A program made the position numbers and the translations under genes. Shown in pieces: positions 7,534-13,519 of a DNA stretch of 13,519 nt. The stretch's first letter is position 1. Every line of letters begins with the position of its first letter. This DNA is from Pseudomonadota bacterium. Lineage in GTDB: Bacteria; Pseudomonadota; Gammaproteobacteria; Burkholderiales; Gallionellaceae. The stretch lies in assembly GCA_021783855.1 (NCBI GenBank), contig JAJXTL010000069.1, forward strand, positions 1-13,519. The letters run 5' to 3'. The notes beneath the pieces are model-generated. The model worked only from the letters and a program-made list of their open reading frames with translations, had not been told where the DNA came from and ran no database searches.

Positions 7534-8673
7534 ATGAAACCGATCATCGTGCTGGGCAGCGGTCTGGCCGGATACACGCTGGTGCGCGAATTGCGCAAAC
7601 TCAATCGCGAGATACCGATCACCCTGGTGTCACAGGACAGCGGCGATTATTACTCCAAGCCGATGCTCTCGAATGCTTTTGCGCAAGGCAAAACGCCCGC
7701 CAGCCTTGTGCTGACTGCGGGGGAGGCGATGGCCAAACAGTTGAACATTACGCTGCTGGCAAATTGCCGGGTGAACGCAATTCATCGCTCAGCCAGACAA
7801 TTGGACACTTCAGCGGAAACGCTCGAATACGACCGCCTGGTCCTGGCTGCCGGTGCCGATCCGATACACATTCCCTTACAGGGCAACGCGGCGGATGCCG
7901 TGCTGTCGGTGAACGACCTGACGGATTACGCGCATTTTCGTGACGAACTGGAGTCGGCAACATCCATCGCCATTATGGGCGGCGGCCTGATCGGTTGCGA
8001 ATTTGCCAATGATTTAGCTGCTGCGGGCTTTAAAGTTACCGTGATTGACCCCGCGCCTTACCCGCTGGCCGGTCTGATGCCTGAACAGGCAGGGCGTCAA
8101 CTGCTGGAGCCGCTAAGTAAAATTGGCGTGACATGGCATTTCGGCACTGCCGTGCACAGCATGGATTCATCGGATACGGGTTATGTTCTTGCCCTCACCG
8201 ATGATACGACCCTGCACGCAGATTTGGTGCTCTCGGCCGTCGGTCTGCGTCCGCGCATTCAACTGGCGCGGGATGCGGGACTCGATGTCAATCGCGGCGT
8301 CAAAGTGGATGAACAATTGCGCAGCTCTGACGAGGCAATTTTCGCACTGGGTGATTGTGCCGAGATAACCGGACGAATACTACCGTACGTATTGCCCATC
8401 ATGCAGGCAGGGCGGGCGTTGGCCAAGGTATTGAACGGCGAAGAAACCAGTGTCGTCTTCCCATACATGCCCGTGGTGGTAAAAACACCGGCGCATCCCG
8501 TTGCGGTCTCGCCGGTTGCACGCGACGCGGCAGGATCATGGCAAGTGCTGGCATCGGGTCAGGGTATCAAGATGGGCTTTTTTAACGCACAAAACGAGAT
8601 GACCGGCTTTGCAATTACCGGGGAGTTTGCGGCAGAGCGTAACGAAATGACCAAATTACTTGCCGCAATCTGA
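7534..8673 (+). CDS. rubB: Rubredoxin reductase (FAD-dependent NAD(P)H:rubredoxin oxidoreductase)
   Basis: This flavoprotein passes electrons from NAD(P)H through FAD to rubredoxin. The 379-residue protein has an N-terminal FAD motif GSGLAG (8-13), DYYSKPMLS, the NAD(P) motif GGGLIGCEFANDL (from 149), SAVGLRP, the second FAD motif ALGDCAE (about 272-277), and VVVKTPAHPVAVSP near the C-terminus. The resemblance to pseudomonad RubB/AlkT-type rubredoxin reductases is strong throughout, by memory comparison. I start it at the ATG at 7534 because AGGAGA (7522-7527) lies 6 bases upstream and the FAD motif is then at the expected position. The frame is open further upstream, but that part runs over rubredoxin in another frame. 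Its stop is only 4 bp from the stop of the convergent methyltransferase. Confidence 0.93.
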   Translation: MKPIIVLGSGLAGYTLVRELRKLNREIPITLVSQDSGDYYSKPMLSNAFAQGKTPASLVLTAGEAMAKQLNITLLANCRVNAIHRSARQLDTSAETLEYDRLVLAAGADPIHIPLQGNAADAVLSVNDLTDYAHFRDELESATSIAIMGGGLIGCEFANDLAAAGFKVTVIDPAPYPLAGLMPEQAGRQLLEPLSKIGVTWHFGTAVHSMDSSDTGYVLALTDDTTLHADLVLSAVGLRPRIQLARDAGLDVNRGVKVDEQLRSSDEAIFALGDCAEITGRILPYVLPIMQAGRALAKVLNGEETSVVFPYMPVVVKTPAHPVAVSPVARDAAGSWQVLASGQGIKMGFFNAQNEMTGFAITGEFAAERNEMTKLLAAI

Positions 8674-8677
8674 AAAT

Positions 8678-9391
8678 TTAGCCGGCTTTACGAAGCAGGT
8701 CGACGCGTATCGGCATGTTGAATGTGGCCCCCTGCGGGGTCATGTGAGACATGAATTTTTGCTTTACCTGCTCATACAGCCCTGTACTGAGCTGGTGTTG
8801 CGTATGCGTCACCTTCAGTATCTTGTCTTCAAATTCTGCGAAATTTTCAAAACGCATGGGGTTAGAGAAAAAAGTCTGGCTCGCCAGTTCAAAGCGCCCC
8901 GACGCTACCGCGCGCTCGACAGCAGCAAAAGCCGCCTCGCGTACCGCCTGCTCATCGTGAAACAGCCTGAGTATCTCATTAAAATCCCCGGCAAACACGG
9001 GTTCAGAGATATAGGCCACCCCATCGGTTTTCAACACGCGGTGGATTTGCGCCATCGCCGCATCCATCAGCCCTAAAGGCACATGGTGCAGCGACTTGAA
9101 CATCATCACGATGTCGTATGACTGGTCCCCGTACGGAATGGCCTGCGCACCACCCAGCTCAAAGCGCACATGATCGGGGACCGAACGGCGCAGATTCTCC
9201 GCATGCTGAATCTCGTCCACTTCCAGCGCAACCATCTTCCTCACCCCTTTTTCGGCGATAGCCAGCGTCTTATCGGCCTTGCCGCAGCCCAGTTCAAGCA
9301 CGTCGGCATTGCGGAACGACAGCAGTCGCTCATAGATGTCGCGCTCATCGCAAATCGGATTCGTGTCAGGGCTGGAAATTTTCATGTGCAT
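8678..9391 (-). CDS. Class I SAM-dependent methyltransferase, substrate unknown
   Basis: The protein has a methyltransferase-11 type fold. Motif I is VLELGCGKADK (31-41), followed by an acidic post-I turn (VALEVDEIQ), YDIVMMFKSLHHVP as motif II-like, and RVLKTDGVAYISEPVF. The C-terminal third (ASQTFFSNPMRFENFAEFEDKILK...) shows nothing I can assign. I prefer the ATG at 9391 (237 residues, MHMKISSP) or the ATG at 9385. The upstream in-frame GTG at 9437-9439 lacks a well-spaced ribosome site and would add 16 atypical residues. It lies 53 bp downstream of the DsrE-like gene on the same strand and may be co-transcribed with it. The substrate cannot be inferred from the sequence. Confidence 0.82.
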   Translation of the reverse strand: MHMKISSPDTNPICDERDIYERLLSFRNADVLELGCGKADKTLAIAEKGVRKMVALEVDEIQHAENLRRSVPDHVRFELGGAQAIPYGDQSYDIVMMFKSLHHVPLGLMDAAMAQIHRVLKTDGVAYISEPVFAGDFNEILRLFHDEQAVREAAFAAVERAVASGRFELASQTFFSNPMRFENFAEFEDKILKVTHTQHQLSTGLYEQVKQKFMSHMTPQGATFNMPIRVDLLRKAG

Positions 9392-9444
9392 TATTCTCGA
9401 CGGTATGTTTAAAAACAATTCGGTAACTTCTGCGCGCACAATCC

Positions 9445-9966
9445 TTAAGGCTGGATTTGCACGTAGCCTTCCTGCGTCAGCTGGACGATGCGGGCAATCG
9501 CGCCGGTGTTGACTTTGACCACGAACAGCAGATCCTTGTTGGTCCAGCCATTCGCCTTCATGGACACCGCACAGCCTTCGATCTGCACGCCGGACGCGAC
9601 CAGATCCTCAATCATGATTTTATATGGATTACCGGTATCGACCTTGCGATAGGCATTATAGGCATCATCATCCAGTAGCATGAAGGCCGCAGGGCCGTGA
9701 AAAACACCGATGATTTTTCCGGGTATCTTTTCCCTTTTCATTCTATCGTTAAGCATGGACATATACTTCATGCCGATGGGCATCTTGTCGGCGCCAAGCG
9801 CGATATGGTCCATATTGAACAGCACATTTGCTTCTTTCAGCACGACGGGTATATCGATGGTAATCTTGGCTTCGGCAGGCTTGACTTCCTCAGCCATGAC
9901 ATTAACCGACAAACAAACGCTGCTAATCATTAAAGCACGCAGCAGGTAATTCAGAACTTTATCCAT
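9445..9966 (-). CDS. Exported DsrE/DsrF-like family protein
   Basis: The 173-residue precursor has a Sec signal peptide (about 1-25, cleavage near VMA-EE). The mature part has the DsrE-like alpha/beta pattern: VLFNMDHIALGADKMPIG, KIIGVFHGPAAFMLLDDDAY, then a conserved-type cysteine in VQIEGCAVSMKANGW (Cys132) and a C-terminal IVQLTQEGYVQIQP. Cytoplasmic DsrE relatives carry sulfur on a cysteine. Exported members of this group are mostly uncharacterised, so sulfur handling in the periplasm is only a suggestion. It is upstream of, and co-directional with, the methyltransferase gene. The ribosome site is poor (AAGGCG about 10 bases upstream of the ATG). Confidence 0.78.
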   Translation of the reverse strand: MDKVLNYLLRALMISSVCLSVNVMAEEVKPAEAKITIDIPVVLKEANVLFNMDHIALGADKMPIGMKYMSMLNDRMKREKIPGKIIGVFHGPAAFMLLDDDAYNAYRKVDTGNPYKIMIEDLVASGVQIEGCAVSMKANGWTNKDLLFVVKVNTGAIARIVQLTQEGYVQIQP

Positions 9967-10058
9967 TTAAATATCGCCTTTTCTGGTTGAGGGTCATTTT
10001 TCAATAACCGGACTTAATGATAGCCGCGTACATGGGCAGCCCAAAAATACGGGCTAGC

Positions 10059-10064
10059 ATTATA
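10059..10064 (-). promoter_or_regulatory. Possible -10 element for the DsrE-like gene
   Basis: The minus strand carries a consensus TATAAT about 95 bp upstream of the DsrE-like start codon. No good -35 hexamer is seen at 16-18 bp. The leader would contain a small stem-loop (AGCCC, 8-base loop, GGGCT) immediately downstream of the start. Confidence 0.35.
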
Positions 10065-10170
10065 AGCCAGTTTATTAGGATGTCATGATTTACAATGTTC
10101 GCCTGGATCGCCACGTGCGTCCGGATAATTGAACGATACTACAATTTACGAACCTCCAAGGAGAACACGC

Positions 10171-10725
10171 ATGCGCCGCACAATTTTAACTGTCGCCCTG
10201 ATCAGCCTGTCAACGCTGACATATGCTTCCGATTTCAAACTTTCCAGCCCGGAAATCAAGCCTGGCAGCACGATGGCCAAAAGTTTCGAATTCAACGGCT
10301 TTGGCTGTTCGGGTGAGAACAAATCGCCTGCGCTCAAATGGAGCGGCGCCCCCAGAGATACCAAGAGTTTTGCCGTCACCATGTACGACCCCGATGCACC
10401 GACAGGTTCGGGCTGGTGGCACTGGGTGGTCATCAACATCCCGGCTGACACTTCTGAACTGGCAGCGAACGCTGGTGCGTTGAACAGCACGACCTTGCCC
10501 AAGGGCGCGGTACAGGGCCGTACCGACTACGGCGTAGCGGCCTGGGGCGGCACCTGTCCTCCGCAGGGTGACAAGCCGCATCGCTACATTTTCACCGTGT
10601 ATGCGCTCAAAATCGACAAAATCGACGTGCCCGCCGATGCTACCGCTGCGCTGACCGGTTACATGATCCACGCGAACGCGCTGGGAAAAGCCAGTTTCAC
10701 CGCAAAATACGGACGCGCCAAGTAA
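10171..10725 (+). CDS. Exported YbhB/YbcL-family (PEBP/Raf kinase inhibitor-like) protein
   Basis: Members of this family share the phosphatidylethanolamine-binding protein fold, and their bacterial function is mostly unknown. The 184-residue product starts with a signal peptide (MRRTILTVALISLSTLTYAS, cleavage about 19-20), as in periplasmic YbcL. It then shows NKSPALKWSGAP, the ligand-pocket motif YDPDAPTGSGWWHWVVINIP, the loop GGTCPPQGDKPHRYIFTVYAL and the C-terminal GKASFTAKYGR, all in family order. I start at the ATG at 10171 because AAGGAGA (10158-10164) precedes it and the signal peptide follows directly. It converges with rnpB, whose 3' end is about 18 bp away. Confidence 0.92.
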   Translation: MRRTILTVALISLSTLTYASDFKLSSPEIKPGSTMAKSFEFNGFGCSGENKSPALKWSGAPRDTKSFAVTMYDPDAPTGSGWWHWVVINIPADTSELAANAGALNSTTLPKGAVQGRTDYGVAAWGGTCPPQGDKPHRYIFTVYALKIDKIDVPADATAALTGYMIHANALGKASFTAKYGRAK

Positions 10726-10742
10726 TTCAGAAAAAAGGGGGG

Positions 10743-11201
10743 TGAAGCTGGCCGATAAGCCGGGTTCTGTCGTGGACAGTCATTCCTCTAGGCGTTTCGT
10801 TACCTGACGCTCAAGCGATCTACCCGCTGACGACGCGAGCCACGCCATAGTCAGCCTATTTGATCTTGCTCCGAATGGAGTTTACCGTGCCACTCCCGTT
10901 ACCGGGAGTGCGGTGCGCTCTTACCGCACCGGTTCGCCCTTGCCTGATCTGCTTGCGCAGCCATCGGCGGTATCATTTCAGCTCCGGCATAGGATCATGC
11001 CATCGACGCTAAAAAGGGAATTACGTCAGCGGCTGGCAAGATGACCCTAAGGTCAGCCTGCGCAGAAACTCCGCTGCGCTCCGTTTTCTGTGGCACTGTT
11101 CATCACCTCACGGTGTCCGGCCATTAACCGGCATTCTGCTCTGTGGAGCCCGGACTTTCCTCCCCGCACTTAACGTGCGCGGCGACTGTCTGGCCAGCTT
11201 C
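10743..11201 (-). ncRNA. rnpB: RNase P RNA (bacterial type A) with an internal insertion
   Basis: This is the catalytic RNA of RNase P, which removes 5' leaders from tRNA precursors. On the minus strand it begins GAAGCTGGCCAGACAGTCGC and ends in GGCCAGCTTC, which pair as P1. Conserved blocks appear in order: GAGGAAAGTCCGGGCTC (CR-I), the CACAGAAA and ATACCGCC halves of CR-II, GGTAAGAGCGCACCG (CR-III), GGAGCAAGATCAAATAG (CR-IV) and GACAGAACCCGGCTTATCG (CR-V). P12 (GGCTGCGCAAGCAG) is intact. The span is 459 nt, unusually long. About 109 nt are extra and split CR-II, and without them it would be 350 nt. A run of six T follows the 3' end on the minus strand and probably helps termination. Confidence 0.95.
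10980..11088 (-). other. 109-bp insertion within conserved region II of rnpB
   Basis: In other bacteria the P11 strand GTGCNACAGA is followed within about ten bases by ACCGCC and then P12. Here CACAGAAA and TGATACCGCC are separated by about 109 extra bases. TTTC occurs at both junctions (+ strand 10976-10979 and 11085-11088), as a short target duplication or recombination would leave. The insert lacks clear terminal inverted repeats and long reading frames. In RNA it can form local hairpins: GCGCAG/CTGCGC, GGCTG/CAGCC (with TGACC/GGTCA inside) and GGCAT/ATGCC. Confidence 0.7.
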
Positions 11202-11222
11202 GGTGTGAAGTTTAACACCGAA
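11199..11222. promoter_or_regulatory. rnpB promoter region with inverted repeat
   Basis: On the minus strand TAAACT (11209-11214) lies 7 bases upstream of the first rnpB base and is a good -10. No convincing -35 is seen at normal spacing. A perfect 8-bp inverted repeat, TTCGGTGT (11199-11206) and ACACCGAA (11215-11222), brackets this -10 and reaches the first bases of the RNA. Confidence 0.45.
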
Positions 11223-11537
11223 CAGAGCGCGGCCCTGAAAATTCTCAAACCGGGTGAACGCTTCGCAAGCAGCAGACGAGCCTGGAAAGCTGCCTACCAA
11301 GGTGTTCATATCTTTGCAACATGAACATGCAAGAATAAGATATCTTATAGCAGCGGCGCGTTGAAATACGGTATTTCCCAACAACATTAATGGGGTTTGG
11401 CGACTTACGCTGCTATCGGTCCTGCAAATTTCTCTCATCAATCGGTTGGGGGTGGCTATGGTGGCACGGCAATACCGGGCATGATTCATCGCAATCATGA
11501 GCACCGGCATTTGCGAAGTCCATCAGTCCACCAAAGC
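11223..11537. other. Intergenic region between rnpB and nosZ, dyad-rich
   Basis: I find no gene here. Short open frames exist on both strands, but none has a ribosome site or recognisable product. The stretch contains several perfect dyads: ATAAGATATCTTAT (11335-11348), GAAATACGGTATTTC (11363-11377) and CATGATT/AATCATG with a 6-base loop (11480-11499). Their role is unknown. They could be operators or remnants of small repeats. The divergent arrangement means the region must hold upstream elements for both rnpB and nosZ. Confidence 0.5.
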
Positions 11538-11579
11538 TTGATTGAAATCAAGGTTTCACATTACAGGCAGTGTTATGGT
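11538..11579 (+). promoter_or_regulatory. FNR/Crp-family (ANR/DNR-type) site and -10 of nosZ
   Basis: TTGATTGAAATCAA at 11538-11551 is a perfect match to the TTGAT-N4-ATCAA consensus of FNR-type regulators. TATGGT (11574-11579) is a plausible -10, with a start near 11586. The site centre (11544.5) would then be at -41.5, the textbook position for class II activation. This fits induction of N2O reduction under low oxygen or nitrogen oxides. The protein that binds (FNR, ANR or a DNR/NNR homologue) cannot be told from the site. Confidence 0.8.
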
Positions 11580-11589
11580 GCCTTCGTGT

Positions 11590-11608
11590 CTGCGACAAAA
11601 TGTCGCAG
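11590..11608 (+). promoter_or_regulatory. Perfect stem-loop or operator in the nosZ leader
   Basis: CTGCGACA (11590-11597) and TGTCGCAG (11601-11608) form a perfect 8-bp inverted repeat with an AAA loop. It begins about 4 bases after the predicted transcript start and ends 54 bases before the nosZ ATG. It could be a 5' mRNA-stabilising hairpin or an operator. No T-run follows, so it is not a terminator. Confidence 0.55.
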
Positions 11609-11662
11609 AGTAAGTTTGAAGCAAAATCCGAGTAATCTGAACTCTAATAAAGGGAGAACACC

Positions 11663-13519
11663 ATGGATATCGAAGAGCAGGGCAACACGGCATCACCGGA
11701 CGAATTTAACCGCCGCAAATTCTTAAGCACCGCAGCACTGCTCGGGCTTGCAGGCGCTGGCCTATCCACGGGACTGGCCGCCTGCAAGAAGACCGAAACA
11801 CCGGTCGCCGGCGACAAAGCCGCAACAGCCGGCGCTGTCGACTACAATAAATACGAGGTTCGTCCCGGCCAGCTCGACGACTACTACGTCATGTCCAGCG
11901 GCGGTCATTCGGCCGAAATTCGCATTTACGGCCTCCCCTCCGGACGCATCCTGAAACGCGTGCCGGTATTCAACATGGATGCCCTGGTCGGCTGGGGCAT
12001 CACCAACGAATCGAAAAAAATCATCGGCACCAAACCCGACGGCAGCCTAAATTACCATACCGGCGACACTCACCACGTACACGGTTCCTATACCGACGGC
12101 ACGTACGACGGCAAGAATTTCTGGGTCAACGACAAGATACATTCCCGCCTCGCGCGCATCCGCGGCGACTACATGGAATGCGACAAAATCATCGACCTGC
12201 CCAATGTATCCGGCTTTCATGGCATCTTCCCGGACAAGCGCGACCCGGCGGATGAAAAGATCAACCATACGACGCGCATCTTCTGCGGCATGGAGTTCCA
12301 TACCCCGCTGCCCAACGACGGGCGCGATATGAATGACCCGAAAAAATACGGCATCCTGTTTACCTGCGTCGATGCGGCCAGCATGGAAGTCAAATGGCAG
12401 ATCAAGGTGGACGGCAACTGCGATCTGGTCGCGACTTCCTACGACGGAAAACTGGCCTGCACCAATCAGTACAACACCGAGGGCGGCGTGACCTATCAGG
12501 AAATGATGGCATCCGAGCGCGATGCCTGTCTGTTCTTCAATGTCGCCCGTATCGAAGAAGCCGTTAAAGCCGGCAAGACCTTCACCATCGGCGACTCCAA
12601 AGTGCCGGTAGTGGACGGCACCAAGGAGGCCAACAAGGATCCGAAAACCGCGCTGACCCTTTATGTACCCGTGCCGAAAAATCCACATGGCGTCAACATC
12701 ACCCCGGACGGCAAGTATTATGCCTGCGCGGGCAAGCTGTCGCCGACCGCGACGGTGATCGAACATGCACTGGTGCTGAAATGGTTCAACGGCGAGCTCA
12801 AGGATCCCCGCGACACCGTGGTGGCTGAGCCTGAAATCGGCCTGGGTCCGCTGCATACCGCTTTCGATGGACGGGGCAATGCCTACACCACGCTGTTTCT
12901 GGACAGCCAGATCGTCAAATGGAATATCGACAAGGCCATTGCCAAATACAAGGGCGACAAGACCGTCCAGCCGGTGCTGGATCGCATCGACGTTCACTAC
13001 CAGCCCGGTCACGGCTTTACCACGATGGGTGAAACAAAGGAGGCGGACGGCAAATTTTTCGTCTCCGACAACAAATTCTCCAAGGACAGGTTGCTGCCGG
13101 TCGGCCCCTTGCATCCTGAGACGGCGCAGCTGATCGACATTACCGGAGATAAAATGATTCTGGTCGCCGACCACTCGGTTTACTCGGAGCCGCACGACTC
13201 GATTCTCGTCCGTCGCGACTTGATCAAGACAAAACAGATCTGCAGTCTCGACGATTCGCCTTACGCGGTCAGAGATGCCAAAGACTGCCGCGTCGAACGC
13301 AAGGGTAAGATTGTAACGGTGTACCTGACCTCCATCGCGCCGGCTTTCGGATTGACGGAATTCACCGTAAAACGCGGCGATGAGGTGACGATTATCCTGA
13401 CCAACCTCGACAAGGTGGAAGATCTCACCCACGGCTTCGCCATCCCGAAATACGACATCAACTTTATCGTCAATCCGCAGGAAACCAAATCGGTCACGTT
13501 CAAGGCCGACAAGCCCGGC
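11663..13519 (+). CDS. nosZ: Nitrous oxide reductase, Tat-exported, 3' end outside window
   Basis: NosZ reduces N2O to N2 in the periplasm, using a four-copper CuZ centre and a CuA centre. There are 619 codons to the window edge without a stop. The N-terminus has a twin-arginine motif NRRKFL (16-21), a hydrophobic stretch, then LAAC (38-41) and an Ala/Lys/Thr linker. The beta-propeller follows, with all seven CuZ histidines in family contexts: HHVH (137, 138), FHG (186), NPHG (342), PLHT (398), GHG (450) and EPHD (511). The cupredoxin domain begins near 560, and its first CuA ligand candidate is THGF (His590). The CuA cysteines lie beyond the window. AGGGAG (11651-11656) lies 6 bases before the ATG. 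Tat export and the propeller sequence suggest clade I, though the C-terminal part and the lipobox are atypical. Its partner nos genes are not in the window. Confidence 0.96.
   Translation, partial: MDIEEQGNTASPDEFNRRKFLSTAALLGLAGAGLSTGLAACKKTETPVAGDKAATAGAVDYNKYEVRPGQLDDYYVMSSGGHSAEIRIYGLPSGRILKRVPVFNMDALVGWGITNESKKIIGTKPDGSLNYHTGDTHHVHGSYTDGTYDGKNFWVNDKIHSRLARIRGDYMECDKIIDLPNVSGFHGIFPDKRDPADEKINHTTRIFCGMEFHTPLPNDGRDMNDPKKYGILFTCVDAASMEVKWQIKVDGNCDLVATSYDGKLACTNQYNTEGGVTYQEMMASERDACLFFNVARIEEAVKAGKTFTIGDSKVPVVDGTKEANKDPKTALTLYVPVPKNPHGVNITPDGKYYACAGKLSPTATVIEHALVLKWFNGELKDPRDTVVAEPEIGLGPLHTAFDGRGNAYTTLFLDSQIVKWNIDKAIAKYKGDKTVQPVLDRIDVHYQPGHGFTTMGETKEADGKFFVSDNKFSKDRLLPVGPLHPETAQLIDITGDKMILVADHSVYSEPHDSILVRRDLIKTKQICSLDDSPYAVRDAKDCRVERKGKIVTVYLTSIAPAFGLTEFTVKRGDEVTIILTNLDKVEDLTHGFAIPKYDINFIVNPQETKSVTFKADKPG

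Noticed and set aside
11124..11510. A 128-codon minus-strand frame overlapping the 5' end of rnpB
   Set aside because: It runs into the structured RNA, has no recognisable product and no convincing ribosome site. I take it as chance.
12047..13432. A 461-codon open frame on the minus strand opposite nosZ
   Set aside because: The + strand frame contains every NosZ motif, a signal peptide and a ribosome site. The antisense product shows no recognisable domain and no ribosome site.
1..13519. CRISPR array, tRNA genes, prophage or transposase genes
   Set aside because: No regularly spaced direct repeats, no tRNA-like cloverleaf with the usual T-loop sequence, and no integrase or transposase motifs were seen on either strand.

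Overview
The window looks like a chromosomal segment of a betaproteobacterium. The block argS, SPOR-domain protein, dsbA, SDR is a familiar order in that class, and the RNase P RNA is of the proteobacterial A type. An O2-dependent hemF, an rquA-type rhodoquinone gene, a peroxide-reducing rubrerythrin system and a nitrous oxide reductase together suggest a microaerobic to denitrifying lifestyle. A Nitrosomonadales/Gallionellaceae-like host is my inference and was not tested.

Layout, left to right. The 3' part of hemF is on the + strand (1-764). It converges with a minus-strand gene train read from right to left: oxyR (6649-5744), then argS with its own extended -10 promoter, a SPOR-domain membrane protein, dsbA, a short-chain dehydrogenase carrying two in-frame insertions, and rquA. 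Divergent from oxyR, on the + strand, are rubrerythrin, a 54-residue rubredoxin and a rubredoxin reductase. Together these three make a complete NAD(P)H -> reductase -> rubredoxin -> rubrerythrin -> H2O2 chain, with a candidate OxyR site in the shared intergenic region. Two minus-strand genes follow, a periplasmic DsrE-like protein and a class I methyltransferase. Next come a + strand exported YbhB/YbcL (PEBP) protein, the RNase P RNA gene rnpB on the minus strand, a 461-bp intergenic region rich in dyads, and a + strand nosZ cut by the window end.

The most notable observations are these. (1) rnpB carries about 109 extra bases inside its conserved region II, flanked by TTTC on both sides. Removing them leaves about 350 nt, a normal size. 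(2) NosZ has a twin-arginine signal followed by a lipobox-like LAAC and a low-complexity linker, so it may be a membrane-anchored lipoprotein instead of a soluble periplasmic enzyme. (3) An rquA gene with the atypical TCVYG motif I sits at the end of a housekeeping operon. (4) The SDR upstream of rquA has been lengthened in frame by two repeat-like insertions. (5) nosZ has a perfect FNR-type site correctly spaced from a -10 element, then a perfect stem-loop just after the predicted transcription start.
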